Notes under the pieces: model-generated
Told to the model about the DNA's origin: nothing
Databases searched by the model: none
What the model saw: only the letters and a program-made list of their open reading frames with translations
Part shown: in pieces, positions 1-6,216 of the stretch
Numbering within the stretch: position 1 is the stretch's first letter
How the letters are laid out: each line of letters starts with the position of its first letter
Translations under genes and position numbers: made by a program
DNA from: Gemmatimonadota bacterium
GTDB taxonomy: Bacteria > JBHIER01 > G020348925
Assembly: GCA_020348925.1 (NCBI GenBank)
Contig: CP070758.1
Span: 1,019,762 to 1,037,380 of the forward strand
Direction: 5' to 3'
DNA length: 17,619 nt

Positions 1-960
1 TAAGAAAAGTAATAGTAAACCTAATGCGGTTAATGTAATTGATTGGAACCAGCCCATAATCTGGAAAGACAGCAGACAAATCAATAAACCCGGGAATATA
101 ATTTTGTAAGTACCAATTTTCTGAGAAAGATTTCCGGCAAAGGGTGCAATGAGTGCGGTAATTCCAGCGAAACTTATCCAACCTACATCACCCGATGAAA
201 AGTGAAAAGGAGGTGCTATTAGCCTGTATGTTAAAAAAGTAACCATTCCGAGAAATCCAAAAATCAGACTGAATCCGGCCAGGAGCAGTGATAGAATTTT
301 GGGGTTGAAAAAGAGCCGTATTGAATTTGCATATAACCTGGTTAACTTTTGATGATTTTTTGACTTTTCATCATGCTTTTCAACAAGAGAAAGAAAGGTT
401 AACGCTGAAAGAAACAAAAGAACAAAAGAAACAATTCTAAATGAAAACTGCCAACCGATAGCGGATGTCAGAAGACCCATCGAAACTCTGCCGAGAATAA
501 CACCCAACGTTCCAGCGGCAACAATTGACCCCATATAAATGCCGATTTTGTTTTTTGGAGAGGTTTTCGCTATGTGCGGGAACATTGATGCCGGTATTGA
601 TGCGGCGCAAATTCCCATCAAAGCCATGGCTATTAAAAACAAACTGAAACTTGCCGCATAGGATGAGTAGAAAACCGTCACAGCCAGCAAAAGAACTCCG
701 GATACAGCAATTTTTGGTAAATCAAATTTATCAGCGGCAGGACCGAGAAATAAAAAGGATGCGGAGTAAAATAATGAAACAATGCTGAATGAAAACCGCG
801 CCTGGGTGATGCTGATTTTAAAGGATTCAGAAAGTTCTAAAAAAATTGGTTGCGTCATAAATACAGTAGAAACTGCCAGCAGATTAATTGTGCATGCGAT
901 TAATATCTTCGTCCTGTTTATTTTTAGAGTTGATTCAAGCAAAACCGTTTTTCTTATCAA
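1..960 (-). CDS. Major facilitator superfamily transporter, C-terminus off the window (cassette 4)
   Basis: Reverse-strand frame open for 320 codons from TTG at 960 to the window edge; an in-frame TAA lies directly before the TTG, so the start is there or a little downstream. The product is very hydrophobic with MFS layout: helix 1 near residues 15-35 followed by MTQPIFLELS, a motif-A-like GPAADKF between helices 2 and 3, and further helix pairs separated by a charged central loop (EKHDEKSKNHQK). It is probably a proton-driven drug or metabolite exporter of the YnfM/arabinose-efflux kind; the substrate cannot be read from sequence. The start lies only 10 nt after the attC core at 970-976, the normal position for a gene in an integron cassette. 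The ribosome-binding site is weak and at least one C-terminal helix is outside the window. Confidence 0.85.
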   Translation of the reverse strand, partial: MIRKTVLLESTLKINRTKILIACTINLLAVSTVFMTQPIFLELSESFKISITQARFSFSIVSLFYSASFLFLGPAADKFDLPKIAVSGVLLLAVTVFYSSYAASFSLFLIAMALMGICAASIPASMFPHIAKTSPKNKIGIYMGSIVAAGTLGVILGRVSMGLLTSAIGWQFSFRIVSFVLLFLSALTFLSLVEKHDEKSKNHQKLTRLYANSIRLFFNPKILSLLLAGFSLIFGFLGMVTFLTYRLIAPPFHFSSGDVGWISFAGITALIAPFAGNLSQKIGTYKIIFPGLLICLLSFQIMGWFQSITLTALGLLLLFL

Positions 961-969
961 TTATTTTAG

Positions 970-1019
970 TTCTAACGTTGCGGCTCAGCGGCTCCGTCCG
1001 TTGGAGCCGGTGGTTATGC
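970..1019 (-). repeat. attC site of the GNAT cassette (50 bp)
   Basis: On the minus strand the site opens with GCATAAC (1013-1019) and closes with GTTAGAA (970-976), the inverse core and core boxes of an integron attC. The inner arms CGGCTC and GAGCCG pair, followed by a GCGG/CCGT arm with one wobble and an unpaired A/TG bulge, as expected for the extrahelical bases recognised by integron integrases. It starts 11 nt after the acetyltransferase stop codon. The opening box GCATAAC is the exact complement of GTTATGC at 1645-1651, which begins the same cassette. Confidence 0.85.
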
Positions 1020-1030
1020 ATTTCATCGAG

Positions 1031-1609
1031 TCATGTTTGTGAATCTCTTAACATATATCGATTTTTGACACCGAAAATTTCGGACTCAGAAACAACTTTG
1101 AACCCGAATTTCTCATAAAAACGTACATTTATATCCAAATCTGTTTCTAAGTATGCTTTTGCCATACAAGCATCCACTTCCTTACAAAAACGTTCCATAA
1201 GTATGGAGCCAATACCTAATCCTTGATGAGTTGGCAGCACACCAATCGGACCAAGATGCCAATGTTGTTCAACCGGATCATGCTTTGCCCATTCTTTAAA
1301 CCAGACAGATTTCCTCCAATCGATATCATTTTCATCTTCAAATACATCGGGATCATCAATTACTTTGCCAATGCATGACTTCATCCTCATGACTCCGATG
1401 ATTTTTTCATTTTCCTTTGCCAGAAAGACAACCCCGGGCAGGTTATTGAAGAGTTCGTAAAACATTTTTTCGATTTCCAGACGTTCCTTTTCGCCATTAC
1501 CCAGAAATACGCGAATATGGTGTGGATTGTTAAGCATGGCAATGCTCAGTACTTTCGCAGATTGTTGGACGTCATTTTGTTCCATAAAGGAAATTTGAAG
1601 GTTGCTCAT
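1031..1609 (-). CDS. GNAT-family N-acetyltransferase (cassette 3)
   Basis: A 192-residue acetyl-CoA-dependent N-acetyltransferase. The acetyl-CoA loop (motif A) is clear at HLGPIGVLPTHQGLGIGSIL (Q-x-x-G-x-G type), followed by a motif-B-like YLETDLDINVRFYEKFGF. The acceptor is unknown; a small molecule such as an antibiotic or amine is typical for cassette-borne members. The open frame extends back to 1732, but that part is the attC of the preceding cassette. I chose ATG 1609 (MSNLQISF) because it follows the cassette core (1645-1651) and has GGA about 8 nt upstream; an ATG at 1627 is the alternative. It is a single-gene cassette of about 675 bp, bounded by matched recombination boxes, and is AT-rich like its neighbours. 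Confidence 0.88.
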   Translation of the reverse strand: MSNLQISFMEQNDVQQSAKVLSIAMLNNPHHIRVFLGNGEKERLEIEKMFYELFNNLPGVVFLAKENEKIIGVMRMKSCIGKVIDDPDVFEDENDIDWRKSVWFKEWAKHDPVEQHWHLGPIGVLPTHQGLGIGSILMERFCKEVDACMAKAYLETDLDINVRFYEKFGFKVVSESEIFGVKNRYMLRDSQT

Positions 1610-1644
1610 ATTCAATCCGTGAGTCATTTGAGGTTTTAATCGAT

Positions 1645-1769
1645 GCATAACGTTAGCATCAGCTGCCCTAGGCTTAGGAACGCTGCGCGTTAAGATTAGA
1701 TAGAACTCGTGCACTGACGGTTTGGATTTCACCGAACCGCTCTCGGGTCAACTGCATGCATTGTTATAG
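1645..1769 (-). repeat. attC site of the ABC-transporter cassette (about 125 bp, long type)
   Basis: Minus strand: opening box CTATAAC (1763-1769), closing box GTTATGC (1645-1651). The segments inside the boxes pair imperfectly: GCATGCAGTTGACCC near the start and GGGCAGCTGATGC near the end align as GCAT-CAG-TTG/CTG-CCC with single extrahelical bases. The length is close to Vibrio cholerae VCR sites (about 120 bp), unlike the 50-56 bp sites flanking it. The opening box complements the core that begins the same cassette (GTTATAT, 3773-3779) at 6 of 7 bases. Confidence 0.8.
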
Positions 1770-1844
1770 CGCTTGCATAATGAATCCTTTTTCAAGAAAA
1801 CATTCCAATTCTTATTGTTTACCCTTACAGGAAACCTACAACCA

Positions 1845-2645
1845 TCAAACCAGAATATCCTTTTTACGGTAAAAGACATAACTTAACATAATCAATAAAC
1901 AAGACATTCCAAAAAAATATATCAATCGCCAAGCATCGAAACCATAATCTGGAGAGTGTGCTTTAAGATTGATGTATTTAAATGGAGAAAGGTACAGGAG
2001 AAACTGAACCCTGCCAAATATTCGAATCATCATGTCAAAAAAGTATGTGCCCAGGACGATCCCTATTCCAATTCCTGTAATGGCTTTCGCACGTTTCATG
2101 ACTACTGTTATAAAAAAACCCAGTATCCCGAAAAGTAAACATATGAGACAGCCATACGTGTGCAGGATTATTAATGATTTTAAATTGATTTCCCACTTCG
2201 AAACGATACCGCTTCCAAATAAAGCGGTAATAAACGCCAGTATGTTAATTCCCAGTATATGAATAAAAAAAGTAAAAAGTTTGCTTGAAATAATCTGATT
2301 TCTTGATAACGGTCGGGATAATAAAAATTCAGCAGTTTTGTTCTGTTCCTCCTTGGATAATAACTTTGTACCGAGAATAATAGAATAGCATCCAATAATA
2401 ATAGGTACAAAATAAACAAAATAGGTAACGTAATACCCTAATACCTTATCCCATTGACTAAAATTCATAAACACCCGAAGTGATTGCGGTAGGGTGTAAT
2501 AAAAATCTGTAGCCTGCGAGATAATTGTCTTCATTGATGCATATATGAAAAACGTAAAAGCAGTATATAATACAACAACAAGACTCGTTATAACAGTCCC
2601 CTTAAGATTATTTTTAAATTCTTTCAAAAATAAATTTAGATTCAT
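1845..2645 (-). CDS. ABC-2 type transporter permease (cassette 2, gene 2)
   Basis: A 266-residue integral membrane protein with six predicted hydrophobic segments (around residues 20-38, 70-92, 124-146, 158-180, 190-206 and 238-258) and a KEEQNKTAEFLLSRPLSRNQI cytoplasmic stretch. That stretch is typical of the ABC-2/BcrB-like permease family, where the segment after helix 2 contacts the ATPase. Its ATG directly follows the stop codon of the ATPase gene (TAAATG), so the pair is translationally coupled and should form one exporter. Related systems export or confer self-protection against peptides and other drugs; the substrate is unknown. The stop codon lies about 75 nt before the cassette attC. 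Confidence 0.88.
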   Translation of the reverse strand: MNLNLFLKEFKNNLKGTVITSLVVVLYTAFTFFIYASMKTIISQATDFYYTLPQSLRVFMNFSQWDKVLGYYVTYFVYFVPIIIGCYSIILGTKLLSKEEQNKTAEFLLSRPLSRNQIISSKLFTFFIHILGINILAFITALFGSGIVSKWEINLKSLIILHTYGCLICLLFGILGFFITVVMKRAKAITGIGIGIVLGTYFFDMMIRIFGRVQFLLYLSPFKYINLKAHSPDYGFDAWRLIYFFGMSCLLIMLSYVFYRKKDILV

Positions 2646-3545
2646 TTAATTCTTCTCACGACGAGAATGACTTTCATAGTAATGCATAAAAACTTCCTCC
2701 AAGTCTGGCTCAGTAATGGTAATTTTTTCAATAGGTAACTGGGAAAGTTCTTTCAATAATAGAGGTATTTCCCCTTGATAAAGAAAGGATGTACCATCTT
2801 TGGTTTTTTCCAATGAAATAACACCTGGTGATCGTAATGTGGTTTCATCCGTCCCTTCCTTAAGTCGAAATGTAATCCGACTCAAGAGTTTTTCTTTTAG
2901 TGAATGAATGTCATCCTCAATAATAATCCTTCCATCTTTAATAAAGGCTATCCTATGACAAAATTTTTCGACATCACTGAGAACGTGTGAAGAAAAAAAG
3001 ATGGTAGTGCCCTTCTCATTCTGTTCATTGAGAATATCAAAAAGATGATTTTGTATAAGCGGATCCAACCCACTCGTCGGCTCATCCAAAATAAGTAATC
3101 GAGGTTTATGAATCAGGCTTTGGACTACAGCCACTTTCTTCTTATTGCCCATGGATAATTCAACAATTTTCCGAGACAGATCGAGATCCAGCGCATCAAC
3201 CAACTGATAAAAGTGATGATCAAGAGAGATCTTGTAAAAGCGGGCAGAATATTCAATAAGTTCTTTAACGGTCATGGTTTCATAATAATTAACTTCTGTT
3301 GGTATAAAGCCAACAATCTTTTTGATTCTTGGGCCATCCTTTGCTATATCATAATTAAAGATCTTGCCGCTACCACTCGTTGGAAATAATAAGCTGAGAA
3401 AAAGACGAATCGTGGTCGTCTTTCCTGATCCATTGGGGCCAATAAATCCAAAGATTTCACCTTCGTTTACCTTCAGATTAAGATCTATGATCCCCCTATC
3501 TTTACCATAGTATTTAGTTAGTCCTTCTGTCTCTATGGCATACAT
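2646..3545 (-). CDS. ABC transporter ATP-binding protein (cassette 2, gene 1)
   Basis: A 299-residue nucleotide-binding subunit of the BcrA/CcmA type. All ATPase motifs are intact: Walker A GPNGSGKTT, Q-loop region GFIPTEVNYYETMTV, signature LSMGNKKKV (the LSxGNKKK variant common in ABC-2 exporters), Walker B LLILDEPTSGLDP and H-loop SSHVLSD. A C-terminal domain of about 90 residues follows. The frame opens at TTG 3563, but ATG 3545 (MYAIETEGLTKYYG) fits the family start and has AGGA 9 nt upstream, so I use it. It powers the permease encoded immediately downstream. About 230 nt separate the gene from the cassette core at 3773-3779, a long leader for a cassette that could hold its own promoter. 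Confidence 0.92.
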   Translation of the reverse strand: MYAIETEGLTKYYGKDRGIIDLNLKVNEGEIFGFIGPNGSGKTTTIRLFLSLLFPTSGSGKIFNYDIAKDGPRIKKIVGFIPTEVNYYETMTVKELIEYSARFYKISLDHHFYQLVDALDLDLSRKIVELSMGNKKKVAVVQSLIHKPRLLILDEPTSGLDPLIQNHLFDILNEQNEKGTTIFFSSHVLSDVEKFCHRIAFIKDGRIIIEDDIHSLKEKLLSRITFRLKEGTDETTLRSPGVISLEKTKDGTSFLYQGEIPLLLKELSQLPIEKITITEPDLEEVFMHYYESHSRREKN

Positions 3546-3772
3546 TCCAATTTTTCCTATCAATTGCTTGGGATTGTATCAAAATTATAATTCAGCATTT
3601 ACAAGAAAACGTAAATCTTTTTACTGAGTATTATGAAGATCAAATTATATTACCAGGTTCTGTTCATAAACCGTACTGTTTTATAAACATTGAAAATCCC
3701 AAAGAACTGGATGCTCTTCACATCTTTTGTAGTGGAACAATAATACTCATTTACAGACCTGAAATATTAGCA

Positions 3773-3828
3773 ATATAACGCCCGGGCTCAGCGGCGCGAT
3801 TAGCGTCCGCTGTAGCCCATTGTTGGGC
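3773..3828 (-). repeat. attC site of the deaminase cassette (56 bp)
   Basis: A textbook attC on the minus strand: inverse core GCCCAAC (3822-3828), inner arms GGGCT-A-CAGCGG and CCGCTGAGCCC that pair over 11 bp with a single extrahelical A, a short loop, and core GTTATAT (3773-3779). It begins 10 nt after the deaminase stop codon. The opening box is the exact 7-base complement of GTTGGGC at 4722-4728, which starts the same cassette. Confidence 0.92.
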
Positions 3829-3837
3829 ATCAAATTG

Positions 3838-4704
3838 TCAGTTCTCTACCTTTATTATCATTTCTTCACAGTACGGTTTAAATGGTCGCAAAGAATCATA
3901 ATTTCGTTTGAAACGCAAGTTCGGATGGAGTTGTTGAAGTAACGCCTGAGTAGGCTCTTCGTTTAATTGTCTGCAAACATCACGAGTATCCAAACCCAAT
4001 ATTTTGCATGCTTCAAGGGTAGGGCAAAAGTTTTTTGAATGAATCACTAGTTTGTTGTCCTGCTTGTCCACAATAGGAGCTTCTTCAGCACTGATGCCAA
4101 GCTTCGTAAGAAAAAGTTGATAAGCAGTATCCAAAACATCATCATTATCACACTGGATATTTTGATTTTTAAACCAGTTAATCCTTTTATTTCTTAATTT
4201 ATCAGCTAAATGGGAAAGTTCTTTTGAATCCACATTTCTTAATTGTTTAATACTTTTTCTAACTTGATTGTTGTAGAGAAGACTACACTCCTCTTTTTTC
4301 ACATCTGTTATAATTTCGATTGAGGCACCTGCACGTTCGAATAACTCGCTACAAGTCAGATTGATGCGCCTTCTTCCCTGGGCTAATGAGTCCTTAATTG
4401 AATACCCGAATGCAATTTGCTTAAGACCTGCCCAGACAATTGCCGTAGAGCACATAGGACAAGGTTCGTGAGTTGAAACAAGCATGCAATTACTAAAATC
4501 ACTGTCAAGTTGAACAGACGCATGTCGTATCACATTGATTTCCGCATGTGCTGTTGGATCTTTTGAAGTATTATCTGTATCGTGTGCTTTTGAGACAAGG
4601 ACATTGTCTTTTATGATAACTGCTCCAAATCCACTATTTCCCTCTTGAAGTGATTTTTTTGCTTCATTGATTGCAATGTCCATATAATCAAGCGGATTAT
4701 TCAT
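3838..4704 (-). CDS. Cytidine/guanine-deaminase-family protein fused to a Cys-rich C-terminal domain (cassette 1)
   Basis: A 288-residue two-part protein. Residues 1 to about 140 form a zinc-dependent nucleoside/nucleobase deaminase domain of the guanine deaminase/TadA type, with the zinc and catalytic motifs HAEIN and PCPMC in place. After a charged linker, the last 70 residues (NFCPTLEACKILGLDTRDVC ... HPNLRFKRNYDSLRP ... YCEE) resemble, by my reading, the fold family of L-2-amino-thiazoline-4-carboxylate hydrolase (Cys-Pro, R-x-x-C, HP and a late Cys); this second assignment is tentative. The substrate is unknown. The upstream ATG at 4710 is only 2 nt from AGGA, whereas ATG 4704 is 8 nt away, so 4704 is the likelier start. 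It is the first cassette of the array, nearest the junction with plain chromosome. Confidence 0.8.
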   Translation of the reverse strand: MNNPLDYMDIAINEAKKSLQEGNSGFGAVIIKDNVLVSKAHDTDNTSKDPTAHAEINVIRHASVQLDSDFSNCMLVSTHEPCPMCSTAIVWAGLKQIAFGYSIKDSLAQGRRRINLTCSELFERAGASIEIITDVKKEECSLLYNNQVRKSIKQLRNVDSKELSHLADKLRNKRINWFKNQNIQCDNDDVLDTAYQLFLTKLGISAEEAPIVDKQDNKLVIHSKNFCPTLEACKILGLDTRDVCRQLNEEPTQALLQQLHPNLRFKRNYDSLRPFKPYCEEMIIKVEN

Positions 4705-4721
4705 TGGCATTTTCCTATGTT

Positions 4722-4728
4722 GCCCAAC
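4722..4728 (-). other. Recombination core (GTTGGGC) opening the first cassette; right border of the cassette array
   Basis: GTTGGGC on the minus strand matches the GTTRRRY integron core and is the perfect complement of the opening box of the attC at 3822-3828. I see no attC stem-loop and no integrase gene beyond it up to 5340, so this is either a relict attI, a secondary integration site, or the end of an array whose integrase lies elsewhere or is lost. Confidence 0.75.
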
Positions 4729-4766
4729 AATGAATATATTGGTCAGAATAAGAACAGAGACCTTCC

Positions 4767-4791
4767 ATTCCTGTCAGTATAAGACAGGAAT
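4767..4791 (-). promoter_or_regulatory. Inverted repeat enclosing a -10-like box upstream of the cassette array
   Basis: Perfect 9-base arms (ATTCCTGTC / GACAGGAAT) separated by 7 bases. On the minus strand the spacer plus the edge of the repeat reads TATACT, a 5/6 match to a sigma-70 -10 box, about 70 nt before the deaminase start. This would suit an operator overlapping the promoter that reads into the cassettes. The matching -35 region is poor, so the promoter role is an inference. Confidence 0.4.
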
Positions 4792-4869
4792 TTTCTGTCG
4801 TTCATAATCAAGGTTAAGCATCATGTTTTTCATGCTATTCTCCGAGACCAAATCATTTATTGCACCGTC

Positions 4870-4887
4870 TTATATGGATCCATATAA
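4870..4887. repeat. 18-bp perfect palindrome centred on GGATCC
   Basis: The half site TTATATGGA is followed directly by its complement. Such uninterrupted palindromes in gene-free DNA are typical dimeric regulator sites, but no regulator gene or clear promoter adjoins it. Function unknown. Confidence 0.5.
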
Positions 4888-5076
4888 AATACCCTCTCCT
4901 CTGTCTCATAAATTAACCACTGGGCTGCGAATACTTTTCCCACCACGGTTTAAAACATGAGTGTATATCATTTTGGAATATCCGCCACTTGAACATTCGA
5001 TGTCATGATGAGTTTTTTCTGGTTGCTTAATCAGCTTAAGCATATAAAAACTTCTGCAGAAAGTCAAGAGAAAAAA

Positions 5077-5096
5077 ATTGACAAAAAATTGTCAAT
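5077..5096. promoter_or_regulatory. 20-bp operator-like inverted repeat
   Basis: Arms ATTGACAA and TTGTCAAT are perfectly complementary around AAAA. TTGACA (5079-5083 plus the next base) is also a consensus -35 hexamer on the plus strand. The site stands just before a 17-codon open frame that may be a gene remnant. The regulator is unknown. Confidence 0.4.
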
Positions 5097-5178
5097 AATG
5101 AATTTATGGACTCATGCGTGTATGCGAAAAGGTGAGTATATCCTAAGCTGAGCGATTTATGAACTCAATGTACCAGTT

Positions 5179-5291
5179 TTGTTATTCTGAATCCCGAATC
5201 AAGTTCGGGACAGGCTCCGCAAGGCGAAGTGAAGAATCTCACTCATGAGGTAAGAGATTCTTCGTCCGATAAATCGGACTCAGAATGACAT
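5179..5291. repeat. MITE-like intergenic element with three hairpins
   Basis: The ends form an imperfect terminal inverted repeat (TGTTATTCTGAATCC against the complement of GGACTCAGAATGACA). Inside are three perfect hairpins: TCCCGAA/TTCGGGA (5192-5210), GAAGAATCTC/GAGATTCTTC (5231-5263) and GTCCGAT/ATCGGAC (5264-5279). It resembles the widespread ATTCTGA...AAGAATCT class of bacterial intergenic repeats. There is no coding capacity. Confidence 0.7.
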
Positions 5292-5387
5292 TCAAGTCAT
5301 GTCGTTTGCCAAGAATCTTTCAATTTATGTATATGTAAATGTGAGAGATAAGAGGAAGACAGCTGCGGTCAGGTGTTGTGGTGTTGA

Positions 5388-5578
5388 ATGCCCTGAAACG
5401 TGAGCTGCTGGACCGTCCGGCGAGCGGAGTGGCCGTTTTTTCCGCTGTTTGAGGGCAAGCGAAGCGAAACCGAGTTCGGAAAAAACAGCGCAGCGAGCCG
5501 TCGACGGTCCCGGCGAACGTTTTTCGGGCTGGCCTTTCTTTTTGATTCTTTTTCTTTGGCCAGCAAAGAAAAAGAAGG
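5388..5578 (+). repeat. R element copy 1 (structured repeat, about 190 bp)
   Basis: Starts at ATGCCCTGAAACGTGAGC and ends in a pyrimidine/purine hairpin. Nested stems: GGACCGTC (5410-5417) with GACGGTCC (5503-5510); GTTTTTTCCG (5435-5444) with CGGAAAAAAC (5477-5486); GTTT (5447-5450) with AAAC (5467-5470). The 3' module has GGCC (5531-5534), loop TTTCTTTTT (5535-5543), stem TTCTTTTTCTTTG (5546-5558) with CAAAGAAAAAGAA (5564-5576), and a second GGCC (5558-5561) able to pair back. Open frames on both strands here vary in reading between copies and are not genes. The 45 bases upstream (from 5343) are also duplicated in copy 2. Confidence 0.9.
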
Positions 5579-5713
5579 ACTTTCCTCTCAACAAAGGGTT
5601 CGAAGAAAACTAGACCGCCCAGGAACTTAGAGGGAAGATTGTAGTTTCAAGATGCGACCCCTTCCTTATGAGAGATAAGAGGAAGACAGTTGCGTCAGGT
5701 GTTGTGGTGTTGA

Positions 5714-5905
5714 ATGCCCTGAAACGTGAGCCGCTGGACCGACAGGCGAGCGGAGTGGCCGTTTTTTCCGCTGTCTGAGGGCAAGCGAAGCGAGACCGAG
5801 TTCGGAAAAAACAACGCGGCGAGCCGTCGACGGTCCCGGCGAACGTTTTTCGGGCTGCTCTTTCTTTTGCTTCCTTTTCTTTGAGCACACAAAGAAAAGG
5901 AAGGG
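5714..5905 (+). repeat. R element copy 2 (tandem to copy 1)
   Basis: About 90% identical to copy 1 up to the terminal module and shifted by 326-327 bp, including the leader GAGAGATAAGAGGAAGACA (5670 here, 5343 in copy 1), so a unit of about 240 bp was duplicated. Paired changes keep the folding: GTCT/AGAC (5773-5776, 5793-5796) replaces GTTT/AAAC. In the 3' module TGCTC/GAGCA (5856-5860, 5883-5887) replaces TGGCC/GGCCA. The stem is TTCCTTTTCTTTG (5871-5883) with CAAAGAAAAGGAA (5890-5902). Confidence 0.9.
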
Positions 5906-6216
5906 CGTACAGGAAAGGGTATAAATGGAATCAGAGTTTTCCGACCTCTGCGTTCCCAGACAGAGTTTTGGAACGAGAGCGTCTCTCCTCAACCTTCTCG
6001 AAAAGAACGTATATCCCGTTTTACACAATCAATCGACTCTTTCGCAGTTCTCTTTGAACTTTCCTTTGTATCCGATTGAAAATAATATATATTTATATCT
6101 CTGAAAAAGTGAGCGAGACCAACCAATGTCGCGGCAGTCAGAGCTGTTTCTTGAACCTGCCTCATGTTCGTAACTTGATGTAATTTAAGAAGTTTAAATT
6201 TATTTTCTGAGGAATA
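5906..6216. other. Leader region of the threonine aldolase operon
   Basis: No convincing gene. It contains a known kind of scattered repeat at 5951-5975 (listed separately) and an AT-rich stretch (about 6060-6200) with several TTGAAA/TATAAT-like hexamers where the operon promoter probably lies; none is good enough to single out. A 78-codon reverse-strand frame (5989-6225) overlaps the aldolase start and has no recognisable features. Confidence 0.5.
5951..5975. repeat. Short dispersed repeat of the PKLCLGT type
   Basis: CGTTCC and GGAACG bracket 13 bases. The reverse strand would read PKLCLGTQ, a peptide string I know from spurious translations of a dispersed repeat present in many bacterial genomes. 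It is a repeat rather than a coding segment. Confidence 0.5.

Larger units (their letters stand above)
4729..5342. other. Gene-free junction between cassette array and repeat block
   Basis: About 600 AT-rich bases without a convincing coding frame. It contains a hairpin at 4767-4791, a perfect palindrome at 4870-4887, a short inverted repeat at 5077-5096 and a MITE-like element at 5179-5291, listed separately. A 17-codon frame begins at 5098 (MNLWTHACMRKGEYILS) right after the 5077-5096 inverted repeat; it could be the remnant of a truncated gene, but I recognise nothing in it. Confidence 0.6.

Noticed and set aside
782-1118. Plus-strand frames of 76-86 codons
   Set aside because: They are antisense to the MFS gene and run through an attC site; no family features.
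4767-4791. LexA (SOS) box
   Set aside because: The CTGT-ACAG spacing is 9 instead of 8, so it does not fit the E. coli-type consensus; kept only as an unassigned inverted repeat.
4729-5340. Possible integron integrase next to the first cassette
   Set aside because: No frame of sufficient length or any tyrosine-recombinase motif on either strand.
5325-6028. Several overlapping open frames of 65-120 codons on both strands with Lys/Arg-rich products
   Set aside because: They lie in the two R elements; frames are not kept between copies while base pairing is, so they are by-products of a structured repeat.
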